A stretch of 64,000 nt of DNA from NCBI GenBank assembly GCA_902806575.1, contig CADCXD010000019.1, positions 434,001 to 498,000 on the forward strand, in the 5' to 3' direction. The position numbers and the translations under genes were made by a program. This DNA comes from Jackrogersella multiformis. Its lineage: Eukaryota > Ascomycota > Sordariomycetes > Xylariales > Hypoxylaceae. This document shows positions 20,486-33,154 of this stretch, piece after piece. Numbering within the stretch: the stretch's first letter is position 1; each line of letters starts with the position of its first letter. The notes under the pieces are model-generated. The model had not been told where the DNA came from. It searched no databases and worked only from the letters and a program-made list of their open reading frames with translations.

Positions 20486-22087
20486 ATGACGAAACCGCGT
20501 CGTGGGGTTCGCTTCCCTAACCGGAACGGCCATGATGGTAGGAGATCTAGCTTCAGCGAGATGAGTGAAGATGGCTCAGGGTCACCTCTAAAGACCAAAA
20601 ATTCGCCGCATCTAGATGGCATCAGCGAAGTATGTATTTATATATACCTAGGTATATCACCAGCTCAGCACCCAGCCAACTCTTTGCCAGGCATGATGGG
20701 TTCATATTTTGGGTCAGGGCTATTCGGTGTTGTCCTGTCTCTCTTGCCCGTCACGTGTTTCTAGCTAGCAGAAGTATTAGATATGAAGCTAACACGATCT
20801 CTTCTATAGAAAGGGCCTGAAGCGGCACCGTTAACCGATTATGAGAAGAAAAAGGCCAACTTCATTACGCGAACCTTCTGGACTTTCGTCATGATTGGGG
20901 GTTTCTTCTCGGCTCTGTTCGCCGGTCACATTTATATCATCGCATGTATTACTGTCGTTCAGATCGTCTCTTTCAAGGAAGTTATCGCCATTGCCAGCGT
21001 CCCTAGTCGAGCTCGACAGCTGCGTCCTACCAAGAGCCTGAATTGGTACTGGCTTGCTAGTACTATGTATTTCTTATATGGCGAGTCCGTTATCTATTAT
21101 TTCAAGCATATCGTATTGGTCGACAAGGTTCTACTCCCGCTCGCAACACACCACCGATTCATCAGCTTCGTTCTCTATGTTATAGGCTTCGTCTTCTTCG
21201 TCGCCAACCTCAAGGCCGGCCACCTCAAGTTCCAGTTCACCAACTTTGCCTGGACGCATATGGCGCTGTACCTGATCGTCGTGCAGGCGCACTTCGTTAT
21301 GAACAACGTATTCGAGGGCATGATCTGGTTCTTCCTACCTGCCTCTCTCGTCATCACTAACGACATATTTGCCTACGTCTGCGGCATCACGTTCGGTCGA
21401 ACGCAGTTGATCAAGCTTTCTCCCAAGAAGACGGTGGAAGGTTTCCTGGGTGCTTGGATCATGACCATCGGGTGGGCTATTCTTTTGACCAACATCCTCA
21501 TGCGCTCCAAGTACTTCATCTGCCCCGTCAACGATCTCGGCGCCAATATTTTTACTGGGCTTCAGTGCGACCCGAACCCCGTCTTCCTTCCGCGCACCTA
21601 CACCTTGCCTCAACTATTCTTCCTTCCCGAGGGAACCAGCTTTTCCTTCACTACCGAGCCCATGCAGTTTCACGCCATCGTTCTAGCTTCATTCGCCTCT
21701 CTGATCGCGCCTTTTGGCGGCTTCTTCGCTTCGGGGCTTAAGCGTACCTTCAAGATCAAAGACTTTGGCGATTCGATCCCGGGACACGGCGGCATGACCG
21801 ACAGAATGGACTGTCAGTTCATCATGGGCTTCTTTGCCTTCATCTACTACCAAACCTTCATTGCGCAGCACAAGGTCAACTTCGGCAACGTCATGGAGCT
21901 GGCCATCACGGGGCTAACGCCGGAAGAGCAGATGGAACTGGTTAGGGGGATGAGCAGATATCTAGAAAACCAAGGAGCGTGGGGTCCTGATGTGAGCATG
22001 CATCCTACTATCCCTTATCATGAATTATTAACTAATAGCAATTAGGTCTACGACTGTATAGAACGGGTATTGCCAGTCCGGCGATAG
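20486..22087 (+). CDS. Phosphatidate cytidylyltransferase (CDP-diacylglycerol synthase)
   Basis: Three exons: 20486-20629, 20810-21991 and a short 42-nt terminal exon 22046-22087, all phase 0; 455 residues, matching the usual length. Introns are 180 nt (GTATGT ... TATAG) and 54 nt (GTGAGC, TTAACTAAT branch, TTAG). Without the last splice the frame ends a few codons later, but the spliced end (GAWGPDVYDCIERVLPVRR) fits fungal homologues better. The enzyme makes CDP-diacylglycerol from phosphatidate and CTP in the ER, feeding phosphatidylinositol and other phospholipids. An Arg/Ser-rich cytosolic N-terminus precedes several membrane helices. The family signature is complete near residue 345: SGLKRTFKIKDFGD, then PGHGGMTDRMD, with the metal-binding acidic residues. 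Intron 1 holds a TACCTAGGTA palindrome near 20646-20655. Confidence 0.95.
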
Positions 22088-25000
22088 GAACGGGCTGGAT
22101 ACTCGCTCTGGCGGTAAGGGAATATGGGCAGAAGGCACTGTACGTGTATGTATAGCTACTCGGTTTAAGTAACACATTAATGAATTGATGAAGATTTTAT
22201 CAGACTTGGTCTTATACCGTCTCTAGGCAGAGATTATACGGTGAAATATTAAACCTGGACGAAGTAATAAAAAAGAAGGAAAAGCTTCTGGGGTCGGTGT
22301 GTTCTATGAGATTCGGCAAGAGAAAAAAACCATCTTATAGTCTCATGTCGAGACTACATAGGGACCTGATGTATAATATTCCCCTCTTGTATCATTTAGG
22401 TAGGTACCTAGGCAGTCTCAACACAACATCAGTCCACCTACTCGCGTTGACCAGGATTTTGAGACGGATATGGAAGTGCTGAAGATTTACCTCGCGCATA
22501 TGGGTTATCCTGTCCTCGGAGTCAAGGTCGCTGACTTCGTCTCCCTGTTCCATATGGCCCTTAGAACTAAGAGAAAGGAGGCACGGAGGGTTGTTACGAA
22601 AAGGGGGTTACACGACTTTGTCCGGAGGAATAAACTCACCTGATCCCACTGGTGACGACCCAAAGCCAGCGTAACATCGGATACATCCCGGGCTTTCCGT
22701 ATCTTGTGTAGGTACTTGCTATTGCCGTCGAGGTTGTGTTTAGAGGGAAATATCTTGGCCTACCTATATCGATATGTACTTAGGCAACTTGGGTCTTTGG
22801 ATCGAGAAAGAAAATAGACTCATCCTCCTCGATGAGAAATCATGTTCACGTGTTCGATTCAGGCAGGGATTCAGCTAAGGAAGAACACATCCGGGGTATG
22901 GCCGGCTCCATGTATCTTCTCTCTTGATAATACATACATGTACGAGATTGCGATATGCTGTGGTACGCCGGATAGCACCCGGCAGCTTCGATGATAGATG
23001 GAATCAAGCGAGATAGATGGGTGAGATGTGCTTAGCGAGAGCGTGTCACGCAACTAGGTTACCTAGTAGGTATTGATATTCACTCTCGCCGTACGCCAGC
23101 CGACACTTCGCCATGTCACCGAGTTTGCACCGCGCTATAAAAAGGAATAAAAAATAAAAATAAAAGCATCGCGTCGTTTATGGGAAGATGGACGGCCGAG
23201 GCAAGTGGTGTGTGTGGTACTGCCCTGTGGCGCTTCGTGCATTTTATGCATAATGCTGCTAGAGAACTCACGTCAACCCGTCAGGTAGGTACCTATGGTT
23301 CAATTCCTATTGGCTCTTGCTCCTGGTCAAGTTTGGAAAACACCATTCCTTTTCTCTGATAGCTCGGCTTACTGGAGGGGTTCGTGAAGTCCCACGCTTT
23401 TTTTTTGCGGCAATTATTTTAGATGCCTACCTAGGTATACTACGTGTAGGTGAGTACCTAGGTATGAACCATTCTGCCCACGGGGTAAAGATAAGGTTCG
23501 TAGGGCTTGAGGGAGCATGGAGGCATGGGGGCATGGAAACATGAGAGTAGGATCCGCCCACGTGTGTAAAAGCAAGATGTGAATCCACATCCATGGATTA
23601 TGCAGCCATCGATCCTCCCGATGGCGTATATGACTAGGTAGCTAGAGCTGGCTGGGATGTATTATACATGGATGATAGTTGGGGAGTAATCTTTCTGTCT
23701 GTTCTGTTTCGGTGTATATTATATGGTGGAAAGTTATTATAGGACTAGGCTAACATCAAGAAAATACTCGACAGTTATGGATGAGAATGGTCCTCTCGGT
23801 ACGTTGGTTGGTTCACTTGTCAGCTGAGTTATGGGGAACAACAGATTCGTCCTACGATCCCACAGCCGCAGCAATGATGTAAGTTGTAACTATGATAGCT
23901 TTAATCAAAAGCACCAACACTTTTCCCCATGATTTCCTAGGTCGACCTCACGCATTAGTGCTGACCATTCCGGGATTCTTTATCCACGCTCGTGCCACTC
24001 GGCCGGGAAGAATTCGCTGATATTCCTGGTGCCCGGGAATCCCAGTCGGACAGAACTGACAGAGGAAACATGGCGTTGGGTTGTAGTTGAGCGAATGAGC
24101 GACCCCGCCCGCCAGTATCCGGGCAAGTTGGTCAAAAACGATCGATCCCGCTTATCCAGACCCAAACCCTCTGCGGTGAACCGAACTGCAAGAATTCGCC
24201 AACGGTAGATTGCTGTCGGGAGCGAGGAGCCGATGCTTACTGGATGGGTAGGACACCACCCCGAACCCAAGGCCGTGGCGCACACCAAGGCCGATTTAGA
24301 GATAATTTAGATGGCAGTTATTTTTGTTGTCATGATCGTACCTAATGCTGACAAGATTAAGTTATGACGACAAATTGATATGGGTTACCGATTGGACGGA
24401 CGGTTTTGGATTGTGTGCCTTATAAGCAGATGGAGAGATCATTTTAATTAATTTATTCCTGGAGTAATACTTTTAAGTTAGAGCTCGGGTGGTTGCGTGT
24501 AGCTGATGGATGCACATTGCATTGCGTCGCATTAGAAGCATGTAAGCTAGGAGGTAGGTAAGAGGTACATAGGTAGGTAACATGAAAGGGCACCGGCACC
24601 TCCCTACCTGGTATCTTGCAGCGAGACATCATCAAGGTAAGGCTGGTTACCTATTTAGAGCTAGAGATCTTCATTGAACTTTGAATTGCCTCGTTGACGA
24701 ATAACGGCATGGTCTCTTCCGATAGATGCTTTACGATTACCCGATGCTTCAATGTAACCACATTTATCGGTTTTGTCATGCGAGTTATCGGCGGAGCAAG
24801 TGTGATATGTACGGGAAAACCGGTGAAAGAGACGGACTATGCGGCCGAGTGTAATTCGCACGTAAATATAGTGTCGATACTATGTATAATGGTGTGACGG
24901 TGGCTTAGTTCGTGCTCCTTCATACATATATGTTGGCTGGGTTGAAAACGGTAAAAGGTCGTGGGGTTACGTATTGAGACATTTGATTTTTGTTGACGAT

Positions 25001-26172
25001 TGCGTGTTCCCATCCTTCAAGTGATATGTTTTCTTATTTTCTTGTTTTATTTTTATTTTTATTTTTCTTATTTGGCATTTCCGGATATTCATCCCACCAG
25101 TGACCAGATGCAGTTGACATGACAGATATCGTACACGGTACCCCCCGGTTTGCTCGGAAAGTGGCCTGAGAGGGGGATTCGGATCCATCATTGATTGACG
25201 ATGCATTCATCGGCTTCGCTTTAGCCACGCAATCTATACCTGATCACCTGAAGGGTTATCAAGAAAACAGTCATCCTCTAGGATTCTCTATGCAAAAGTG
25301 TGTGCTTCGCTTCGTTTCGGTTAGGCGGCGATATGCCCATTCCTGTGATTAGGATGCAGATGATTGATTGGTTGATCAATTAATTAATTAATGACTTTCC
25401 AGACATGATCACAAGTTACTAATGTGTTAGAAAAGAATGAATGATATAAATTTGAACTAAGGCAGGGTTGGAGATTGAAGGTTGAAAATTGGAGATTGGA
25501 GACCCGGCGGACACTTATCAACTCGGGTTACACGTCTCTATATGATCCACGTACAGCCCGGCCAGCCCGGTGAAACGGTCATGTATCATGGTACCTAGCC
25601 GTAAGGTTAAGGTTAAATGACTCTAGAACAATATCGTTTTCTAATTGGCTACTAGCGCTTCGAACAGGGTATAGACTCCTTGCTAATTGGGTACCACCTG
25701 GATGGCACACATCTTTAACGGCGATCGCGACGTACGCAGTACAACTTACCTACCTAGGTATATAAAGTAACCAATTAAGTGCCCCGGACGATTTCCTATC
25801 ACTTCGATGTACTTCAACAAAACAACCCATATCAAGGTTTCAACATAAACGACTATCCGCCAATATATTCTCGAGTTTTAAAGCCTCCTTCCTTCGGCAC
25901 GCTGGTTCGGACCAACTTTCTAACTGGTGGCTCTGGTGGCTCCTCGCTACCTAGGTACTCGCCGTTATCATGTCGTGGGACCTGTCATTCCTTTCCGCGT
26001 GGTGACACGGATGTGCCATGTGCATGATCGAACATGACCGGACATCGACCAGAGCTCAGTTCTTCTGTGTGCCCAGGTTAAGAATGTTTGCTTTGTACTT
26101 ACGTGTTTGACGATACACCGAATGGTGATTAGGCACCATGTGTAGCCTAACTATTTATACCTATTTATTTCC
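22088..26172. other. Gene-poor stretch of about 4 kb
   Basis: I find no supportable gene on either strand. Open frames (for example 23317-23544 plus, 24288-23980 minus, 24694-24897 plus, 25206-24967 minus) are short, often lack ATG, and show no domain. Motif copies of TACCTAGGTA occur at 22398-22412, 23285-23294, 23430-23465, 24551-24580 and 25748-25762. There is an ATTTTTATTTTT tract at 25047-25067 and an (AATT)n run at 25377-25392. Confidence 0.5.
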
Positions 26173-27580
26173 ATGTCCGGTGGTGTAATCCACCTTCTAC
26201 CTACTTCCTCGGTCCCTCGTTTCCTCGTGCCTCTATCTAACTCGTTTGACATCCGCCTAAACATGGCTGTCGGTAACATTCAGTCTAGAGTCAAGTCCTT
26301 TTTCCGCCCAGGCTTGGCTAAGAAAAGAAGGCCAAGCAACTCATCCTCGGGATGTGAACATAAGAAAGTCAAGGATGAGCCGTTATCAACTATCCATGGT
26401 GATGGTCTCGCTAATGGCGTAGATCGCCTTCGGCTTGATATGCAGCTCGCTAGCCCATTCTTCCGCAACCTCCCTATCGAGATCCGAAGGATGATATACA
26501 ATCTCGTCTGGGTTGGCCCCTACGATCACAAATATCATGCAGTCCGTGGCCGTCATATTCACTTTCATAACGGACACTGGAGCAATACAAGATGTGTTAT
26601 GTTTGAGGACGATGAGAATTTAGATATCCTTCAGAAGAATAGTACGTAAATTCCATGCTTGCTCTTCGTTTCCCATGTAACCATCTCAAGGATAACCCTG
26701 CATATTTTTCTGAAAGCACTGTAGCTGATATATTGTTGTAGTGGACGTAGTTTATGAATCGGGGAAAGGCGATTTATTGATGTGGCAAAGGAGGCTGTCG
26801 TCGACTTGGGGTAGCCGTCATTGGAGATGCGAGGAAAGACTACACCCTGACGATAGGCGAAAGTCGGTGGACCGCACGAATTTCATGTCCATGATGCTTG
26901 TCTGCAAACGCATGTAAGTTATCATTGAGTCCTTATTGCACCCGCTACCATGCTTCACGTTCGTCCGCACCGTTAGACTAACCCGTCGAGTTAGGTTCCC
27001 CGAAGTGGTTGAGTCTATATTCGAATCTCACCAGTTTATATTCAACGACTTCTTCTCGGCCCATAGATTTTTCGTCTACAACCCTTCGCCATACGTCTCG
27101 CATCTACGTCATCTCGACCTGTCCCTCAATCTCCCTTTCCACGAATACGCACCATTTATCGTAGGCGGGTCTAAGAGCCGAGTTCGGGATCTCTGGGAGG
27201 CTCTGGAGCGTATTTCGTGCATGCATACTCTGCGTATCTCTCTCGACATTTACGACCGCGGCGCGTGGCGCAAGATCCCCGAACGGGGTGTCACGGCACC
27301 ATTAAAAGACCTCAAGGTCCTGAGAGATTTTACTCTTGAACTGCCACCGTCGCTGCCCATCAAGGCGCATCCTCCTAACATGCAGAATCTCGATGCCCAA
27401 GAGGAAACTCCATTCAGGCTTGTGCGTCGCCCTCCTTTGCGGTACTGGCAGTTCAACCCGGGCGAGGTGGAACGCTTCACGTGGGATACGCACGCGAAAG
27501 GCCGGCAGAGTCACTGCTTCATTACCTTAGCCAAAGACGCAAGGAATATCCCAAATCCGTACATATTGGACTTTTTCTAA
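26173..27580 (+). CDS. DUF7730/F-box-like hypothetical protein (LPIEIRRMIYNLVW)
   Basis: Three exons: 26173-26641, 26742-26913 and 26995-27580, with introns of 100 nt (donor GTACGT) and 81 nt (donor GTAAGT, branch GACTAAC). Phases 1 and 2 join to give ...MDVVYESGKG... and ...CKRMFPEVVE..., for 408 residues. A second ATG at 26263 (MAVGNIQSRVKSF) may be the true start. The basic N-terminus (AKKRRPS) could be a nuclear signal. At about 96-110 is FRNLPIEIRRMIYNLVW, the F-box-like opening of many fungal DUF7730-type proteins, followed later by the typical 'LVCKRMFPEVVESIFESHQFIF' layout and a leucine-rich stretch (HLRHLDLSLNLPF). Function is unknown; substrate adaptor roles are speculative. The neighbouring gene at 28604 is a diverged paralogue. 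Confidence 0.75.
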
Positions 27581-28603
27581 GGGCGAGAGCCTATAGATGG
27601 TCAGAATCCACGTTGATTGGCTGCTCTCCGGCTGGGGTGGGAGGCTGCAAGGTCTTTTAATAAAGAATTCCTATGGACGTCACATGCTTACTGTCGATTT
27701 CGAATGACTCATCGAGGACAGAGTCGCCTGGATGGATCAGGATGCGTTTTAATCAAAATTGTTCACAGTTGTGCACATCCTTCTGGTCATATTGCACTGT
27801 CATTACCTAGGTAGTTCTCATAGGCAACACCCTGCTGCCCCCTTATTCCGTCCACGTTACCCTTTTGTGTATTATTACATTTGATAGCTAACGCTGGTCG
27901 CCCGATGTTACTGTGGCGGATCGCAGTGTAGCATTCATGTACGCAAAACTACCAACGCCTCGCCTTTTTCAATCTCGCCCGTCATTTATGGAAGACGGCA
28001 GCTGGACGGCAGAGTACCACATCGGAACACACCATTTAGTGAGACATGCTGCTGCAGCGATGACCTAACCTGATATTTTGTGGATTTTACACATCCACAT
28101 TTTTCTCTGATGTTGTATTGGTTGGCTACGTATTCTCGGTCGGCGAAGCACTGTAGGTTACATTGACTAAAGGCTATAAGGCAGACAACGCGGTCCAAGC
28201 TGCACGATTCCTCTTGCTAGGTAGGTAGGGCCGCCCAACCAATGAAGTAGGCACCTAGCCGCCAACTCGCAGCATCACGATGCTTCCTTGGGCGATAAGC
28301 ATAATCTATCTCCCCTTTTATACCCTATATTTTAGGTGTTAGCGACTATTAACCAATAAAATATCAGAATGGACAACGGTTTCCAGTGTGTCGGTACCAT
28401 CACAAGCGCAGCAAGTGCGCGCGGAGCCGGCATACGGGCCGTAGTAGGTAGTATTCTAGGCCGCCGCAGTGAAGAGTAGTGAAGAACAAGGCTGCGATAC
28501 ATATAAATGTAAGAATTTCTCAGTCCAACAAATTCGAAATTGATATTTTTGCACCATGTGACCGCCGAGTTATGCAAGAAGAAACAAGTCGGAACCGAGC
28601 ACA
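27581..28603. other. Intergenic between the two paralogues
   Basis: No gene is supported. Contains the promoter of the second DUF7730-like gene and a few CCTAGGTA/GGTAGG copies (27805-27816, 28218-28229). Short frames on both strands show nothing recognisable. Confidence 0.5.
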
Positions 28604-29952
28604 ATGTCGCTTGAAGCAGTCGTCACATTGGCTACAGCCCCTGACACAGCTCGCATGCGAGAAACGGCCAACGTTCAACTCGGCTCAACTCTTTTCGGAA
28701 AACTCCCTCTGGAAATCCGAGACATGATATATGCCGAGTGTTGGAAAGCATCCGGGCTCAAGCAACATGTATTCATCCGCGGTGGCAGATTAACACACTG
28801 GCCATGCACTCTGGCATCCAATGAGGTTGATGAGAGACTCGAGGAGCTTCAGCGGGTGTTGCAAGCCCAGGGGAACCGACCAAGGTCGCGCATCTGCTCT
28901 TTGGTATTAGATGAAAAATGGGCTGCAAGATTTTCCTCCCCTTGGCACGAGCACTGGCGGTGCGAAGAGGAGATGGAGGAGATGGAGGAGATGACAACCG
29001 ACGATGACGGGGAACATCTTTATCCACCACGCACCAGGCCTACTCTTTTCTTGCCTATCCTGCTGACCTGTAAGAGAACGTGAGCATCTCGTTATTTGGA
29101 ATAGTCCATAAATGCACTCCCCATTACCTAATCCCACAAACCCCAAATAAACAAACAAGCAAGCTCACGTCTCTAACCAGGTACCTCGAGGCACGCGCTA
29201 GCATCTACGCCTCCGTAACCCTAACCTTCACAGACCTAGCCGCCGCACACGCGTGTCTCGCTCTCTCCGCCTCCACAGTCTCGTCAAAACTTAGCTCGCT
29301 TGCCTTCTCGCTAGCCCTTCCCTTCGAGACGTTGCACCAGTACCGGCTGCACCCTACGGAGGCTGCCGGTCCCTGGGGGGACCTGTGCACGGCGCTCTCG
29401 AACCTTGTGCGCTTCGCGGCCCTGCGCGAGGTCACGATTAGGCTTGGACTCGCCGCTTCCGACGCCACTCACAGAGGAGAAGGGACATATCGGAATAGAA
29501 TCCATGCCAGCGACGATGATATGATGGCTTGGTGGCAGGTGCGCGAGCGCTGGGTCCTAGGCGCCGTGCGGGGTTTGCTGGCGCGGCGGCTGGTGGTGCA
29601 GCTGCCGCGCCTCGAGAAGACACACCACCGCTCGGACTGGATGCGTGCGTATTGCTATCCGGAAGACGGTGGGGGGATGAGCAAGAGCGTGCCGTTTCGT
29701 CGGTTAGAGCGGTATGCCGCGCTACCGCCCATGCGGCTGCGTGAGGGCGGCCGAGTTGAGCCGCTTATGGATGCTCCGAGTTCTCCCGCATCTCCTCCTT
29801 TCTCTATTACTTCTGTTATGGATAGTCTGGGTAGCCCTCGCCGCGCTGATACTGCTGCCAGGGATGGGGGTAAGGATAAGACCGTGGAGTCGAAATTGCA
29901 GAAGACGAAGAGAAGCGTGAAAAAGTTGGTGACTGGACTCATGCCGAGTTAA
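28604..29952 (+). CDS. DUF7730/F-box-like hypothetical protein, paralogue of the gene at 26173
   Basis: Two exons, 28604-29079 and 29181-29952, across a 101-nt intron (donor GTGAGC, branch TCTAACC, acceptor CCAG), giving 415 residues. GKLPLEIRDMIYAECWKASG near residue 31 aligns with LPIEIRRMIYNLVWVGP of the upstream gene. The splice falls at the same place in the motif: LTCKRTYLEARASIYASVTLTF versus LVCKRMFPEVVESIFESHQFIF. So the two share ancestry and gene structure despite low overall identity. A Glu/Met run (EEEMEEMEEM) lies near 124-135. The second exon is noticeably GC-rich. The C-terminus is basic (KLQKTKRSVKKLV). Function is unknown. Confidence 0.75.
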
Positions 29953-30580
29953 GGTCTTTTGAGAGAAGGATACATAAAGTGATAATCAACTGTGGAATGT
30001 GCATGCCAATAATTGCTAATGGAGCCTGAAAACTCGTGTTATATTTAAATAGGGGTTACCAGAGCGCTGCCCAAGTCATGATATTGAGTTGCGTCAGAAT
30101 CGTATCCTAGGTACCGGTACAATCATGCAATTTCTCACTGTACTCAATTGTCACTCATAACAATTCGAATAGACGCTGATAAAAGGTATTCTAAGAGTAA
30201 ACAATGGCGAAATTCAGAACTTTGTATTATGGATTTATAAGCACAATTTCAATAAACCGTGGATGGCAATTTCAGGGGGGAAAACCACTAACTTCACGGA
30301 TAAAGGGTGATTCAACGAAACGCTTCGCAAATTGACCATCATAGTAGCCTTAGCATTTTAGCTTTGGCAGATTATGGTAGTAATCGAAACGGTACATTAC
30401 TCGGCATGTATAATCAAAATAGTAAAAATCACGATAGTTATTCTACCAGTCTGTATTATCCCAGGTGGTGCTAGGTAATTGCTTCTTCTTACAAACTCAG
30501 AACGAGGTAAAAAGAAGTAGAAAAACCTACCACCAGCATCCTTAATTCCTTTAATACCACTTCCTGCAAGTTCATAACTC
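29953..30580. other. Convergent intergenic
   Basis: 3' regions of the paralogue at 28604 and the AAA ATPase gene; AT-rich, no gene. One CCTAGGTACCGGTAC stretch lies at 30106-30120. Confidence 0.5.
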
Positions 30581-32254
30581 CTAATCTTTCGTTTTATCCT
30601 TTGTTTCATTAGCGATCTTCTCTTGGCTAGATTTCTTTTTCTCTATTTTGAGTTTCTCTTCAGCAACCCAGTCCACGACCTGGTCTGCTGCCCCCATGGG
30701 AGATTTACGATGCTGGAGAAGATATTCTTGGAGCTGAGCCGGCGTAAAAGTTTCTTCCGGAATCGCTCTAGAGAACCTCGTAGCCAGAGCTGCCAAGTCT
30801 TCGTCTTCTTCCACATCCTTTGTGAAAAAGCTATCTTGGGCACTATCAAGCGATTCGATGCTTCTATCTTCAGCTATGCCATGTTCCGAGAAATCTCCCT
30901 CAAACATGCGGCTGAACATCTGCTCTGCGCCCCGCTGGTTGACGTGACCGAAGTAGATCTTCCGGTCGATTCGCCCTGGTCTCAACAAGGCCTCGTCAAG
31001 CCTATCTGGCATGTTGGTAGTAACAAGCAAGATACGACCCTCGCTCGATGCAATTCCATCTAGCGCGTTGAGTAGTCCGGACAGAGTGCATTCGATGTAT
31101 GGTCGCCTCCTTGATTTCTTCTTTTCGTCTTCATTCCTGTCCTTCAGCCCTACGACATCAACATCCTCTAGAAGTACTAAGCAGGGTGAAGGCAACTCCT
31201 GAAACAACGTGTCTAGAACATCGTCGCTTGGGATCGTGGATAAGTCTAGTATGAATAAATCGAGCCCAAATTCGCCCGCCAATGCTAGCGACAGTGATGT
31301 CTTCCCGGTTCCCGGGGGGCCGTGGAGGAGGTATCCTCGGCGGTAGGGGACATTGATCGAAGCGTAATACTGTTGAGTCTTAGGGTCAAGGTATTGCTCT
31401 ATATCCGCTACCAGGCTCGCTTTCACGTCCTCGTCAAGGTGCACGGAATCCAGATGTCTCGTTGCCCTGTGAGCCTTGAGTTCCCACCCATAATTTGAGT
31501 AGCTGAACTCCGTGCAGGTATGTACGGCCACGGTTGACCGCTGCTGTTGTTTCTTCTCTGAGAAGTCGCGACAAGCCTTAAGGAACCTCTTAGCAGGCTC
31601 CTGAGAGCAGCCAAGCAAGGTGATGGTAAGGGTATTTCTACTATTCTTCTCCTTTTCTTTCATCTTTCGGCGACCACCCCAGAAGCTGTTCGGGATTGTT
31701 GTGGCACGGAATAGCTTGATCATAAAGGGACGCCGTTCGAATAAGAACCAAATTGATTCGAAAGAAGGCAGGTATTCGATATCGACCTTCCTCCTACCCC
31801 TAAAAAGAGCGGAACCCTTGGGGCCTATGTCGCTTCCTCTGAGGATCGTCGTCTGAGCAGTGAGGGCTTTATTCGCCCGCCGCTTCACCACATGTTCAGA
31901 TAGCCAAGCCAGCACTTGTTCGTAGAGCTCGTCCGGTGCCGGGATAGTGATCGATATCATGAAGAACCTTTGAATCCATTCGTATATCCGAAGACCCGAA
32001 TTGCTGGCTACTGGGGCCGCAGCAGAGACAAAGCTGAAGATGGCTAGTAAGATCGAAATACGAGTAAAATCTACATTGAGAGTACGGGATAGGAAACTTT
32101 TGAGAATCTGAAGGATGGGATTTCCAGGATCAGAGAGAACACCTTCATGTGGAAACCGAGCCATGCTGATATTAGTGATGACTGGCTGACTGCCTATGGG
32201 CACTACAAACACTCGTTTGATATTTTCAAAAACATGAGGATGGGTAAGCTCCAT
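30581..32254 (-). CDS. BCS1-like AAA ATPase
   Basis: Single exon, 557 residues, ATG at 32254-32252. Residues about 65-85 (ISILLAIFSFVSAAAP) form a membrane anchor. A BCS1_N-type region follows, with the family's 'W-L' block and a long basic insert (GRRKMKEKEKNSRN). The AAA core has Walker A GPPGTGKTS at about 314, Walker B LVLLEDVDVV at about 364, an ECTLSGLLNALDGI block, TTNMPDRLDEALLRPGRID (sensor and arginine finger) and a basic, Lys-rich tail. Yeast Bcs1 inserts the Rieske protein into mitochondrial complex III. Filamentous fungi have many diverged BCS1-like copies, so this one need not have that job. There is no obvious N-terminal presequence, as expected for Bcs1, which uses an internal signal. 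Confidence 0.9.
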   Translation of the reverse strand: MELTHPHVFENIKRVFVVPIGSQPVITNISMARFPHEGVLSDPGNPILQILKSFLSRTLNVDFTRISILLAIFSFVSAAAPVASNSGLRIYEWIQRFFMISITIPAPDELYEQVLAWLSEHVVKRRANKALTAQTTILRGSDIGPKGSALFRGRRKVDIEYLPSFESIWFLFERRPFMIKLFRATTIPNSFWGGRRKMKEKEKNSRNTLTITLLGCSQEPAKRFLKACRDFSEKKQQQRSTVAVHTCTEFSYSNYGWELKAHRATRHLDSVHLDEDVKASLVADIEQYLDPKTQQYYASINVPYRRGYLLHGPPGTGKTSLSLALAGEFGLDLFILDLSTIPSDDVLDTLFQELPSPCLVLLEDVDVVGLKDRNEDEKKKSRRRPYIECTLSGLLNALDGIASSEGRILLVTTNMPDRLDEALLRPGRIDRKIYFGHVNQRGAEQMFSRMFEGDFSEHGIAEDRSIESLDSAQDSFFTKDVEEDEDLAALATRFSRAIPEETFTPAQLQEYLLQHRKSPMGAADQVVDWVAEEKLKIEKKKSSQEKIANETKDKTKD

Positions 32255-33154
32255 GTTTATTAGTTAGGGGGACAAGGAGAGGGACAGAGAAAAACGACGA
32301 AACTGCCTGTGACTATTAGCCTCGCGTACTTTGTAGGATGTAACACCATTGAACAGAAGGGGGGACAAGACGAGCATCCCGAATATTTGCAAACATATGT
32401 ACGATCCTAAACACCCACAAGAGATGGCGAACATACCCTTAGGAATATATGCCAAGGCTCATGGCATAGACCATAGTACTCGGTAGTTTGTTTCGCGAGC
32501 TTACATCATGTTTCTGTCCTAGGTAGCATCTCCTTGGGCACAATACAACACCGAAGCAACCATATCTCGAGAATGTAGGGTTAACGGGCTAGTTCGTCAT
32601 GACAAACGTTTATCAACATGCTACTAGAGTATGGCAGCCTGCCACGAATTACTCGTGGCGTAGCAACATTGGATAATCTCGCGAGCGAGTACAACGCAAT
32701 GTACAACAGATGAATGTGATAGCCGTAAAATTGCATGCTCTTCGCGAGCCTAGGCTATCTGTCATGGAACCCCATAAAGACTGAAGCTTTTCCGAAACGA
32801 GGACCTGGTACGCCTTTTGGGGAATATCATTAAGCTCACCTAGTGAAGCAATATATACGCGACTAGGTCATGAGGCCACTAGCGGACTGTGCAGGAGACA
32901 ACCAACTCTGCTCGAGATAAAATCGGGAGAGCCGTGGTCACTACACGCCTCGATCCCGGTGTCGCCATAGTTTTCGACGGCAATATTAAGCTATGGGGCC
33001 AAAGCCTCCCTGGACTTCTCGTGGAACATTGGCCCGCCCTCGTAATGCGCCCTTCATAGTATTCCTTCCGCCATAAAACGCCCTAGCGCCGAACTCCGCC
33101 TGCCTAACCGTGTTTGCTTTAACAATGCCCCCCCCCCAATCAGCATGAATACCT
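32255..33154. other. Intergenic with C10 run
   Basis: No gene is supported. Promoter of the AAA ATPase gene and 3' flank of the Myb-like gene. A homopolymer of ten C lies at 33128-33137. A minus-strand frame at 33183-32986 overlaps the end of the Myb-like gene and is not credible. Confidence 0.5.

Noticed and set aside
23980..24288. 102-codon minus-strand frame in the gene-poor gap
   Set aside because: GTG start, no domain, Arg/Ser-rich; no splice context makes a longer gene.
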